From: an uncultured Pirellulales bacterium
Lineage (GTDB): Bacteria; Planctomycetota; Planctomycetia; Pirellulales; Thermoguttaceae
NCBI GenBank assembly: GCA_938015445.1
Contig: CALLPE010000002.1
Location: forward strand, 1-48,890
Reading direction: 5' to 3'
DNA length: 48,890 nt
The position numbers were made by a program, and so were the translations under genes. Each line of letters opens with the position of its first letter. Positions within the stretch are counted from its first letter, which is position 1. Below the pieces are notes generated by a model. The model worked only from the letters and a program-made list of their open reading frames with translations, made no database searches and was not told the origin of the DNA. This document shows positions 1-8,423 of the stretch, piece after piece.

Positions 1-26
1 GACCAGTGTCAAGCCAGGGGCCTGCC

Positions 27-303
27 GGAGCTTACCAAGTGTTGGGCTAACACGAATAAGTGTGACCGCTTAAAGTGCTTCGACTACATGTACTTCGGCG
101 CGCACTGCTCGCGTTGATAGCACCGTTGCGTTTTGGCTATCAGCTTAAACACCTCGACCAGTTAAACAGCTCGAGCAGTTAAATACCTCGAGCAGTTAAA
201 TACCTCGACCAGTCGCTCGGGGCACCGTAAATTGCCGCAAGTGCAAAGCCAGTAACAAAACCTGGAGAAATCAACTTGGGGTAAACTCCAATGGGCAAGC
301 TCC
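27..303. repeat. Dispersed intergenic repeat, copy 1
   Basis: This stretch is recognisably the same as 40140-40363, in the same orientation. The first 84 nt (27-110) align without gaps at about 85% identity by hand count. The next 50 nt (111-160) are identical, and the part from 211 to about 272 aligns at roughly 82%. The identical core contains the inverted repeat TGATAGC/GCTATCA (115-121 and 136-142) separated by 14 nt. Copy 1 carries an extra 51 bp (160-210) made of three 17-bp tandem units that copy 2 lacks. No gene is evident inside. The element could be a non-autonomous mobile element, a structured RNA or a protein-binding region. Confidence 0.85.
160..210. repeat. 17-bp tandem repeat, three units
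   Basis: Three contiguous units of AGTTAAATACCTCGAGC type lie at 160-176, 177-193 and 194-210, with a few differences in the first and last. They sit inside dispersed-repeat copy 1 exactly where copy 2 has no insertion, so they probably arose by local slippage. Confidence 0.85.
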
Positions 304-624
304 AAAAGGTGGTATCGGTCCACCCTGAGAGAGATAGTGATTGTCGAGAGTTTAGCCCCCGGGATTTATCAGGCTTACTGCGCGGTTTGATCCTTGGGAC
401 AGACAAGCTTGTCGATGGTGTGGACCCGGCGGTTGAGCCGCGCTTGTCGAGAGGTTGGGCCGGCGGGCTGAACCGGCACTATCGATTGGCCCGAAACTAT
501 AAAACGCCAGTTATCAAAAGGTCAGACCGGCGGCTTGGGGTGATGCAAGGCCCAGGCCATCCGAGAGCTGCCCAGTGATGCCCTGTTGAGGCCTGCCGTC
601 TAAAAGTGCCTGCCCAGACGCCAA
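304..624. other. Spacer without recognised gene
   Basis: Between the dispersed repeat and the tRNA there is no ORF with a convincing start and homology-like composition. The short open frames here look incidental. Confidence 0.5.
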
Positions 625-711
625 TGCCCGGAAGAGGAGTCGAACCTCCACGGCCTTTAAGGGGCCACAAGGTCCTGAGCCTTGCGCGTCTGCCAATTCC
701 GCCATCCGGGC
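625..711 (-). tRNA. tRNA-Leu, anticodon CAG
   Basis: Read on the minus strand, the 7-bp acceptor stem GCCCGGA pairs with TCCGGGC and is followed by discriminator A. The anticodon arm CAAGG-CTCAGGA-CCTTG gives anticodon CAG, which reads CUG. A variable arm and the T-arm GGTTCGACTCC-like block are present. The 87-nt length with a long variable arm fits the class II leucine tRNA. The CCA end is not encoded (TTG follows the discriminator), so it must be added after transcription. Confidence 0.95.
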
Positions 712-846
712 CTATCTGTTAGAGCGCTGCAAAATCGGCCAGCGACCTGTATTCTATTATAAGCCACTTATGAGAAATGCAAGCGGGTTGCCTACCGCGT
801 GCCATCTTCAGCGGTGGTTTTTTTCCAAGGGTGCGTCGGCGACACA

Positions 847-3800
847 TTAACGTCCGCCGCCGCCGAAACCACTGGTGCGTCCGCCGCCGGTTCGGCCGCC
901 GGTTCTTCCGCCGGTGCCGGTTCTTCCGCCCGTTGCAGTCCCCGTTCCCGCTCCTGGGGTAAACCGAGGTTGCATTCCTTGTCCAGCGGCGGCAGCAGGG
1001 GCTTGAGGTTGGGTTGCCATGGGGGCAGCGAATCCACTGCCCGGCTGGAAGGTGCCGGTAGTGCCTCGGAACCCTCCGCCGCCCATTGTGCCCATAGTTC
1101 CCATGCCGCCCATTCGGGTACCCATCATTCCCTGCATACCGCCCATGCCGCCCATCATCCCGGGCATGGTTTGTCCGCCCATCGTAGTTTGTCCCGGACG
1201 GCGTGCGGTGATCTGCTGCCGTGCGCCGCCAGGGACGCGGGAATAGCTACGTCCGAACTGCACGGCATCGCCCACCATAGCAGCCAGGGCTTGCTGGACG
1301 GTATCGGAGCTGGCGCTGTGCAGGGTAATAAGTTGCATGGTTTGGTTCGATTTGCCAGCAGCGGCATCGACCTGCTCGATCAGTTGGGCCACTTCGGTAA
1401 ACAGCGGTTCCGGGGCGGCCAGGATGATCGAATTGGTGCGGGTATCGACGCCCACGGTCATCCGCTGTACTTCCTCGGCAGCACGTCCGCCGGTGCCGCC
1501 GCGTGCGCCGCGGCCACCTCGACCGCCGGCGAGCAATTGCATGAATTCCTGTGGGGTGGGCGGTCGGGCCGCTTGTCCGGGGGCAGACACCATGCGGTCC
1601 TGATACACTTCCCTGAGGATTTGGGCCACTTCCTCGGCCTGCATGTTCTTCAGGGCGATGATTTTGGCTTTGGGCACAACGAGGATTTCTTCCGGGCTTT
1701 CCTTTTGGTCGAGAATCTTGAGTATCTGCTCGATTTTGTCCAGATCGACGGGATTGGCTTGCACGATCAGGGCATTGAGTCGGGCATCGGGGGTGATGCG
1801 GATAGAGCCGGTAGGTTGGATGGTGCCGCTTTCCCCCAGTCCCAGCAGGCTCCCTAGGATTCCGCCGCCCACGTCGCCTAAGGCTGCGCCGGCGATGCTG
1901 CCGAACAGCCCGCCAGGCCCCCCGCCACCAGGACCCATCCCTGGCCCACCACCTCCGCCGGTGGATATGCCGAAGATGTGTTCCAGCGTCTCGGCGACCG
2001 TGGCTGCCTTAGCGTGCTTGAGGTAGAAGATGGTGATCTCGGGGCCAGCCGAAGCAAGCCCAGTGGTAAGCTCGTTGAGGATTCGCTCGAACTCGGCCAG
2101 GGCCTCGGGGTCCTCGCAGGCGATCATCAGGCCGTTGGGGCCAGGAACGACGATGATCGGCGGCGGCTCTTTGCGAGTGCCGCTGGGAGCCGACTGGAGC
2201 TGCGACTGCCCCAACTTTCCGCTGGGGTTATCCGCGGCGCCTTCGGGCAAAGGCCCCTCGCTGGTGAGGGCAGCCTTGCTCAGCGGCGCACGGGGCACTG
2301 CTACACCAGACGACGGCCTGTCCGGCTCACGTGCCGGCTCCGAGACCAGCATGAAGCGCACCGGCCAATCGGCGGCCGCCGACTTGTCGACCTGGCTCCG
2401 AGCCGCTGAGGGAGCAGGCATCGACGCCGGGCCACGAGTCGGTTGGTTGTTGCCGCCGGGCGGTTCTTCGGCCTGGTCCGATGGCCTCTGGCCCTTCTCC
2501 CGAATCGGCGGACGCTCGGCTTCCTCGGCACTGGGCCGCACCGCAGGGATGTCGGAGGCTGGGGCAACCACGCGAATCTTATTCGGCCGAACGGCAGGCC
2601 ATATTTCCTGCATCTGTTCCAGAGCATAAATGGCCGAGCGGCCCTTCAGCGGCAACGTCTTGACGGTCGCCCCGGCGTCGCTGGCCATGGCCGTCTCGTC
2701 CTCGCCCATCTTTTGCAGCAGGGTGCGGATCTGTTCGATCTGGGCATTGGTGCCGCGGATATAAAGCTGTCGGGCGACTGGGTCGGCATCGACCACGGGG
2801 GCGTTGGGGTTGGCCGGCGTCTTGCTGTCGCCCCCACCGCCGAAGAGCTTGTTGATCGCCAGCACCGCCTTCTCAGGGTCCACCCGTCGCAATTGGATGA
2901 CTTCCGGCTTGCGGCTGTCGCGCTGCAACTGCTCGATCGTGGCCTTGATGGTCATGTGCTCGCTTTTGCGTGCCAAAGCCACCAGGCTGCCGGTGCGCGG
3001 ATCGATCGTCAAGCGCACATCCGGCATACCGGCTAGCAGGGTTTGCATCACGGCCAGCACCGATTGCGGATCGGCATCGGTGATCGGATAAACTTCGAGC
3101 TGGGGAGTCTCCTCGATCGTCGGCTGCGAGCCGGGCTTGGGCACATCGACCAGTGCCAGAATCTCTTGTACCCGTTTCAACCTCTCCGGCCGTCCGCTGG
3201 CCAGAATGCGCTTGCCGGCCGGATCGGCAGCAAAGCGGATGGAATTGTCCGGCGCACCGGCCCGGTCGGCGGGGATGTCCATGAAGGCCTTGATCACTCC
3301 CAGCGCCTCTTCCGGCGTAAGGTGTTTGACGTCGAAAGTCCGCAACTCGCCGCTGCTCAGTCCGAACGGCTCCTCGTCGATCCGCTTGATTACCGCTTGT
3401 ATCGCCCGCAACCGGCTGCCGATTTCGGTGACCTGCAACTGCCTGGTGCGCGGCAGGGTGATTATCGAACCTTGCGGACCGAGCAGCTTCTTGATCTCCG
3501 TTTCGGCTTCCTCGGGCGTTACACGCTCCAACTGGAAGAGCACGCTGACCAGCTCCGATTCGCCTATGGACTGCAACTCGTCGGGGCCGATGACGCGCAC
3601 CAGGTTACGCGAGACCCCCTCGTGCAAGTCCTGGATGTGAACCAACATCAGGGCCTTGTCCCGGCGGATCAGCGTGTAGCCTTTAGTGAGCAGGATGCTG
3701 TTGAGCACGTCGATGGCTTCGGCAGGAGTGTACTCGCGCGTATCGGTGTAGTTGAACGTGCCAGGAGGCACGACGTCGGTCACCAGCGACAGCCCCGCGC

Positions 3801-4980
3801 TGCGGGCGAACCATTCCAGCACCTCCTTCCAGGGAGCGAAACGGAAGCTGAAACGCAGCTTGACCTGCTTGTCATCTACTGGCAACGGGGCTTCCGGTTT
3901 GGGCGTGGTCGCCGGGCCGGCAACCGGCGATGCTATTCGTTCGGGTTCCGCCTTGGCCGGTTTTTCCGACGGTAGTTTGTACGGCGGCTGTTCTTCACGC
4001 GGCGCCGGCGTTTCGCCCTGTGCTGGCCTTTCGCCCGCCGCCCGCGCTTCGCCCAGCGCCGGCGATGCCACCGCTGGTTTTTCGGTCGTGGGCTTTTCGC
4101 CCGGGGCGGGCGGCACCGGTTCTTTGTCGGCTGGCGCCGTGGGGTCTTTGGCCAACTGTTCGAGCATCTGCGCTAGTTCGCCATCTTCGTCTTCCGGTGG
4201 AGTTGCCCCAGGCGGTTGCGCTACCGGTTGGTCCGGCGCCGCCTTGGGCTCATCGGATTTAGCAACGGATTTATCAACAGGCGGTTGCGGTTGGGGCGTA
4301 TGACCCTCGGGCGTGGAGGGCGGCGCTGCTTGGGCTGACGGCGTGGCGGCCGAGGGGCCTTCGGCCGCGGTCTTTCCGGCCGTAACCGGGGCGTTTGACG
4401 AAACCATCGCCTCCCAGGCCCTAAGCTGCTGCGGCGTCAGCAGCGCGGCCAGTTTGCGCTCGGTCTCGCCGCGCACCACTTGCGGATGTTCGCCGCGGGA
4501 AAGCCGCTCTTGTCGCTCTTTCAACACAGCAGCCGCCTGCTGCTTCTGCTCGGCGCTGAGCACTAGCTGTTCAGCCACCGCCGGTTCGCTCAAAGCGGCC
4601 AGTCCCAACCGGCTCAGTCGGATTCGCTCCAGCGCGGCCCATTGCTGCGCGGTCAGTATCGCCCTAGCTTTGTTCTCCGACTCGGCACGGAATTCGGCCA
4701 GTTTGGCCTCCGCCTCGGCTGGCGGGAGTTCTTTAAGCTTCTCGCGCAAGCCAACCGCCGCCGATTCGCGCAGCTCGCACAGCACGGTGAGTTTGAATCG
4801 CTGGTCCTCGGTAAGCTGCAACTGATCTGCGACATCTGGTTCCATTGCGACGGCGACTATTCCCACCAGTTCGGGCACGGCCGCCGGTGCCGACAGCGCG
4901 CGATCGGTCGCTGCCAGCAACAGCACGCTGGCGGCAAGCAACCTCGATACGGCAGTCCGATTTTCAATCGACTTGCACAT
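847..4980 (-). CDS. Giant exported protein with repeated secretin N-type modules
   Basis: This 1377-residue protein begins with a signal peptide (about residues 1-30). Residues 50-195 are helical and carry LT-x-x-Q-like motifs reminiscent of Spy/CpxP proteins. A Pro/Glu/Ala-rich linker follows (about 200-370). An STN/N0-like domain (about 374-450) is then followed by a string of secretin N1/NolW-like modules, recognisable by repeated V-x-x-L-x-x-x-x-P-E-E-A patterns and I-x-x-x-D-x-x motifs. A Gly-rich insertion interrupts the later modules, and the last ~130 residues are Gly/Met/Arg/Thr rich. I see no C-terminal secretin beta-barrel, so it is probably a GspD-related periplasmic or envelope scaffold rather than a pore. 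ATG 4980 has GGGAAA just upstream. Confidence 0.75.
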   Translation of the reverse strand: MCKSIENRTAVSRLLAASVLLLAATDRALSAPAAVPELVGIVAVAMEPDVADQLQLTEDQRFKLTVLCELRESAAVGLREKLKELPPAEAEAKLAEFRAESENKARAILTAQQWAALERIRLSRLGLAALSEPAVAEQLVLSAEQKQQAAAVLKERQERLSRGEHPQVVRGETERKLAALLTPQQLRAWEAMVSSNAPVTAGKTAAEGPSAATPSAQAAPPSTPEGHTPQPQPPVDKSVAKSDEPKAAPDQPVAQPPGATPPEDEDGELAQMLEQLAKDPTAPADKEPVPPAPGEKPTTEKPAVASPALGEARAAGERPAQGETPAPREEQPPYKLPSEKPAKAEPERIASPVAGPATTPKPEAPLPVDDKQVKLRFSFRFAPWKEVLEWFARSAGLSLVTDVVPPGTFNYTDTREYTPAEAIDVLNSILLTKGYTLIRRDKALMLVHIQDLHEGVSRNLVRVIGPDELQSIGESELVSVLFQLERVTPEEAETEIKKLLGPQGSIITLPRTRQLQVTEIGSRLRAIQAVIKRIDEEPFGLSSGELRTFDVKHLTPEEALGVIKAFMDIPADRAGAPDNSIRFAADPAGKRILASGRPERLKRVQEILALVDVPKPGSQPTIEETPQLEVYPITDADPQSVLAVMQTLLAGMPDVRLTIDPRTGSLVALARKSEHMTIKATIEQLQRDSRKPEVIQLRRVDPEKAVLAINKLFGGGGDSKTPANPNAPVVDADPVARQLYIRGTNAQIEQIRTLLQKMGEDETAMASDAGATVKTLPLKGRSAIYALEQMQEIWPAVRPNKIRVVAPASDIPAVRPSAEEAERPPIREKGQRPSDQAEEPPGGNNQPTRGPASMPAPSAARSQVDKSAAADWPVRFMLVSEPAREPDRPSSGVAVPRAPLSKAALTSEGPLPEGAADNPSGKLGQSQLQSAPSGTRKEPPPIIVVPGPNGLMIACEDPEALAEFERILNELTTGLASAGPEITIFYLKHAKAATVAETLEHIFGISTGGGGGPGMGPGGGGPGGLFGSIAGAALGDVGGGILGSLLGLGESGTIQPTGSIRITPDARLNALIVQANPVDLDKIEQILKILDQKESPEEILVVPKAKIIALKNMQAEEVAQILREVYQDRMVSAPGQAARPPTPQEFMQLLAGGRGGRGARGGTGGRAAEEVQRMTVGVDTRTNSIILAAPEPLFTEVAQLIEQVDAAAGKSNQTMQLITLHSASSDTVQQALAAMVGDAVQFGRSYSRVPGGARQQITARRPGQTTMGGQTMPGMMGGMGGMQGMMGTRMGGMGTMGTMGGGGFRGTTGTFQPGSGFAAPMATQPQAPAAAAGQGMQPRFTPGAGTGTATGGRTGTGGRTGGRTGGGRTSGFGGGGR

Positions 4981-5002
4981 GGCTTTTCCCTATCAGGCCA
5001 AG

Positions 5003-5041
5003 GTCCGTGAGGACGCTTCCAGTGTAGGGTCCGTAAGGACG
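5003..5041. promoter_or_regulatory. Paired palindromes upstream of the giant secretin-like gene
   Basis: Two copies of the palindrome GTCC-GTRA-GGAC occur at 5003-5014 and 5029-5040, exactly 26 bp apart. They begin about 22 bp upstream of the 4980 start codon on the minus strand. The spacing and symmetry suggest an operator or a leader hairpin. They could also be one more of the short spacer duplications common in this window. Confidence 0.3.
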
Positions 5042-5537
5042 GTTACACCAACGACCAGCCTTACCTTTTATGTTACCGAACCCGGATTTCCTCCGCCAAG
5101 CAATTTGCTCTTAAACGGCCCAACGACCAGCACTTTAAAGCCAGTATCGACGAGCAGCCTGGGTAGTCATCGGACCTGCGCCAGCAGAACGGCTGTGCGG
5201 CAAACCTACCTAATTTCCATCGCGCTGATATCTTCGCTTGTCTTCGCTAAACATTGGTTATCGCCACTCTTGATACGCCTAGGCCTTCGGGATTGACTTT
5301 GCGAATATCGTCGGATCATGTTGGCTTAAGTCGTATTACACAGCTTCCAGCAATGTGTTGCTCGGCGTATTTGCGCGCACAGTCGACCGCAGCGAAATGC
5401 TCGCCCTGATATTAAACACCTGACGAGGTAAATTGTTTCCCATGTTTATGGCGATTAACATTCCCAATCCCGAATTCGATTTGTGTTGCCTATCCTTACG
5501 CCGCTTGCTATGGAAAGCAACCGATAGACCTGCCGGC

Positions 5538-5608
5538 CATGTATTACCAGCCCAATCAATTTACATGTATTACCAGCCCAATCATGTATTACCAGCCGAA
5601 TCAATTTA
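5538..5608. repeat. Tandem repeat, 26/19/26 bp units
   Basis: Three contiguous copies begin CATGTATTACCAGCC at 5538, 5564 and 5583. The middle copy is shortened by 7 bp at its end, and the third has one substitution. The repeat is A/T-richer than the surroundings and lies about 150 bp before the glycosyltransferase gene. Confidence 0.85.
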
Positions 5609-5755
5609 CGAGTATATTGGCAGTCGCGTGTCGTAGCCCACGATGCACAAAATGGCTTAAAATCGGGGACGACCAGTTTTTTTCGCATTACTCTAAGAGA
5701 CGTGTTTATCGCATTACTCTGAGTGACCGCACCAAGCTGAACCCCCAAGGCAGCA

Positions 5756-6523
5756 ATGTGCAGCGATGGCAAAACCTTAGTGGTAATCGCCACTTACAAC
5801 GAAATCCAGAATCTGCCGCCCCTGGTCGGCGAAATCCGCCACTACTGCCCAGAGGCCGACATCTTGGTCATTGACGACAATTCGCCGGACGGAACCGGCA
5901 CGTGGTGCGATCGCCAAGCTGCGGAGGATGCCCGGCTGCGGTGTCTGCATCGGCCGGGCAAGCTTGGCTTGGGCAGTGCCCTGGTAGCTGGACTGCGATA
6001 TGCCATCGACCACGGCTACCAGTACGCCGTCACCTTGGATGCCGACTTCAGCCACCCGCCGCGCTTCCTCCCGGAACTGCTCGCGCGTATGCAGCGGCCG
6101 TCGTCCGGGGCCGACGAGCCGGCGGAAAAGGATGTCCCCCCCGATGTGGTCATCGGTTCGCGCTATGTACCTGGCGGCGCTGTGGAAGGCTGGCCGCTGC
6201 CAAGACGGCTGATGAGCCGTGTGGTGAACGCCTACGCCCGCTTGCTGCTCGCACTACCGGTTCGGGATTGCAGTGGTGGTTTTCGTTGCTATCGCGTGGA
6301 GGCGCTGCGGCGGGTCGATTTGAATCGTGTACTATCGCCCGGCTACGCCTTTCTGGAAGAAATACTTTGGCGGCTACGGCGCAGCGGCGCTCGACTGGCC
6401 GAAACGCCCATCGTGTTCGTCGATCGCCAGGCAGGGCGATCGAAGATCAATGTGGCTGAAGCGGTTTCGGCGGTATGGTTGATCTTTCGCTTATGGGTGC
6501 GGGGCTTGCTGGGGCGCGAGTGA
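5756..6523 (+). CDS. Polyprenol monophosphomannose synthase-like glycosyltransferase (GT2)
   Basis: This 255-residue GT-A fold enzyme resembles dolichyl/polyprenol-phosphate mannosyltransferases, which transfer mannose from GDP-mannose to a lipid phosphate at the membrane. It has the nucleotide-sugar motif VVIATYNE near residue 9, VIDDNSPDG (about 38-46), GLG-x-x-x-x-x-G around 71-80 and the metal-binding DADFSHPP at 95-102. Its length matches the single-domain form without C-terminal membrane helices. The ATG at 5756 places the first strand directly at the N-terminus. It stands alone on the plus strand, so its substrate cannot be read from neighbours. Confidence 0.85.
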   Translation: MCSDGKTLVVIATYNEIQNLPPLVGEIRHYCPEADILVIDDNSPDGTGTWCDRQAAEDARLRCLHRPGKLGLGSALVAGLRYAIDHGYQYAVTLDADFSHPPRFLPELLARMQRPSSGADEPAEKDVPPDVVIGSRYVPGGAVEGWPLPRRLMSRVVNAYARLLLALPVRDCSGGFRCYRVEALRRVDLNRVLSPGYAFLEEILWRLRRSGARLAETPIVFVDRQAGRSKINVAEAVSAVWLIFRLWVRGLLGRE

Positions 6524-6858
6524 GCAAATCCCTCCGAAGGTCATCCACGCGCAAGCCGCCTTAGCGGTTTGTTCACACTGCCCACTTGGAACAAGCTGCA
6601 GAGCCGCGGCGATGCGGCTGGTTGAGGCAGCGGCGGCTCTCAGGCAGCAATCGGGTGCCCGGGCGCCGATCGGCTGCCGGGTGACTTGTCAAGTGCGCCG
6701 CTGCGCAATAAAAAAGGGGCACTTGCACTGCCACAGTTCGGCTTTGGCCATTGCACAAGCAATCGGTTGTGGAACCAGTCTAGCGTCGATCGGGCATTAC
6801 ATGTCAGCAATACGGTGGCTCGGGCATTACATTTCAGCAATAGGAGCAAGCGAGTATC
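6524..6858. other. Spacer with 30-bp direct repeat
   Basis: No gene was found. Apart from the hairpin at 6552-6571, the spacer holds a 23-bp motif starting TCGGGCATTACAT at 6790 and again at 6820 (period 30, one mismatch), ending just before the Shine-Dalgarno sequence of the next gene. Confidence 0.6.
6552..6571 (+). terminator. Candidate terminator hairpin
   Basis: An 8-bp stem CAAGCCGC / GCGGTTTG with loop CTTA lies 29 nt after the glycosyltransferase stop. One G-T wobble occurs, and the T-tract is weak. Confidence 0.35.
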
Positions 6859-8112
6859 ATGTGCGCCTCACCAGTTGTCAAACGGGATAATGTGGCGAAG
6901 ATTCTGGACCTAGCTTTGGACGCCGGCAAAGGCATTCTGCGTTTGACGCCCACCTGGGTGCCGCGCAGTTTCTTGCACCCCGGCAAGCGGATCAAGCTGG
7001 CGCCGACGGATTGGTACGCACTGGGCACGCACCGCGGCGGCATCGACGAGCGGTGGTTCGCCAGCACCACCGAGGCAGCCAACGAGAACCGCGAGCCTGA
7101 CGAAGGCCTCAGCTATTGCGTCTTCGAGGGCCAGCGGTTCCTGCTGCGCGACGCAGTCGAAGAAGCTGGGCCGCGGCTCATCGGCCAGGAAATCTGGGAG
7201 AAGTATCGCCGCTGGCCGGTGTACGCGAAGTTTTTCGACAACATGGGCCCTATCCCCCATCACATGCACCAGCGGCACGAGCATGCTGCCTTGACTAAGC
7301 AGCAAGGCAAACCGGAATGCTACTACTTCCCGCCGCAATTGAATAACGCCGAAAACCACTTCGACTACACTTTTATGGGCTTGGAGCCGGGCACCACGAA
7401 AGAAGATGTCCGTCGCTGCCTGGAGAACTGGAACAAAGGCGACAATGGAATATTGGACTTGTCGAAGGCTTACCGGCTAAAGCCCGGCACCGGCTGGATG
7501 ATCCCCGCCGGAGTGCTCCACGCCCCCGGCTCGATGTGCACCTACGAACCGCAATGGGGTTCGGATGTGTTCGGCATGTATCAATCGCTGGTCGAAGGCC
7601 GGCGCGTGCCCTGGGAACTGTTGGTCAAGGATGTTCCGCCGGACAAGCACAACGACTTGGATTTCCTGGTCGATCAGCTCGACTGGGAGAAGAACGTCGA
7701 TCCGTATTTCAAGGAGCATAACTACATCGAGCCTATCGTGGATGAGGAGTGCTCTGGTCCCGGATACACCGACCGGTGGATCGACTACGGGCACTTCGAC
7801 GGCGAACAACTGGTTTCGGCCAAAGAGCTGACCGTCATGCCCGGCGCTAAGTGCGTGCTGCGCGATCCAGGCGCCAGCGGCTGGATCACCGTGCAGGGCT
7901 ACGGGAAGATGGGCGTGCTGACGATTCATGCGCCGGTGATGATCCGCTTTGGCGAAGAAACCTGGGACGAGGTGTTCATCACCGCCGAAGCCGCACAGGA
8001 AGGCGTGGTGATCGAGAACCTGGGCGGCGAACCGCTGGTGGGCCTGCGCTACTTCGGACCGAACGTTCACAAGAACATGCCCAAGATCGGCGATCACCGC
8101 AAGAAGAAGTAA
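6859..8112 (+). CDS. Cupin-type mannose-6-phosphate isomerase-like protein
   Basis: This 417-residue protein has two cupin-like regions. The first carries the probable metal site HHMHQRHEH near residue 133 and, further on, WMIPAGVLHAPG near 216, the typical pattern of class I phosphomannose isomerases and related sugar isomerases. No signal peptide is present, so it should be cytoplasmic. GGAG at 6843-6846 supports the ATG at 6859. It is followed in the same direction by a TIM-barrel sugar isomerase and a Gfo/Idh dehydrogenase, suggesting isomerisation of a free or phosphorylated sugar in a shared pathway. The exact substrate is unknown; other cupin isomerases are possible. Confidence 0.7.
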   Translation: MCASPVVKRDNVAKILDLALDAGKGILRLTPTWVPRSFLHPGKRIKLAPTDWYALGTHRGGIDERWFASTTEAANENREPDEGLSYCVFEGQRFLLRDAVEEAGPRLIGQEIWEKYRRWPVYAKFFDNMGPIPHHMHQRHEHAALTKQQGKPECYYFPPQLNNAENHFDYTFMGLEPGTTKEDVRRCLENWNKGDNGILDLSKAYRLKPGTGWMIPAGVLHAPGSMCTYEPQWGSDVFGMYQSLVEGRRVPWELLVKDVPPDKHNDLDFLVDQLDWEKNVDPYFKEHNYIEPIVDEECSGPGYTDRWIDYGHFDGEQLVSAKELTVMPGAKCVLRDPGASGWITVQGYGKMGVLTIHAPVMIRFGEETWDEVFITAEAAQEGVVIENLGGEPLVGLRYFGPNVHKNMPKIGDHRKKK

Positions 8113-8147
8113 ACTCCGGCCTTCGGCCGCAGCGTGCCAGCGGAGTT
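8112..8147 (+). terminator. Candidate nested hairpin after the cupin gene
   Basis: Just after the stop codon, the outer arms AACTCCG (8112-8118) and CGGAGTT (8141-8147) are complementary. Within them lies a second possible stem, CGGCC-TTC-GGCCG (8117-8129), partly competing with the outer arms. No T-tract follows, so it may be an RNA-processing or attenuation structure. The motif GTAAACTCCGGCCT recurs at about 8173. Confidence 0.35.
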
Positions 8148-8423
8148 CATTTCCACGCTGTTGTTAGTTGGCAGTAAACTCCGGCCTGGGGCTGGACAGT
8201 TCCAGACGGCGTTTCGAGCGGGGTGTGTGGGCGGGCCGCCGGAACGGGGCGTTCGATCGGTCGGCGGTAGCGCGCTGGTTTTGGCGATCGACTGCAAACG
8301 GTCGCCTGTGGGGACGTGTGGCCCCACACGGCATGGCCGAGCTGTGGCCCAATCGGCCGTACGGACCGCCAAATGGGCAACGAAAGCATTCGCGGTTACC
8401 AACAACCAACCGGAGGTGACGTG
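8113..8423. other. Spacer before the TIM-barrel isomerase gene
   Basis: The 311-bp stretch contains the hairpin described above and a second copy of GTAAACTCCGGCCT at about 8173. No independent gene is evident. An open frame runs upstream of the chosen start of the next gene, but it lacks a ribosome binding site. Confidence 0.5.

Larger units (their letters stand above)
4981..5755. other. Divergent spacer with short repeats
   Basis: This 775-bp spacer separates the secretin-like gene from the glycosyltransferase and must hold both promoters. It contains the paired palindromes near 5003-5041, a triple repeat at 5538-5608 and a duplicated TCGCATTACTCT-like motif at 5685-5699 and 5710-5724. No convincing gene was found. 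Confidence 0.5.

Noticed and set aside
514..705. Minus-strand ORF of 63 codons beginning MAELADAQGSG
   Set aside because: It reads straight through the tRNA-Leu gene; this peptide is a classic artefact of translating leucine tRNA.
799..1857. Plus-strand ORF of 352 codons, His/Ser/Gly-rich
   Set aside because: It is antisense to the Gly/Met-rich end of the secretin-like gene and shows only its complementary composition; no ribosome binding site.
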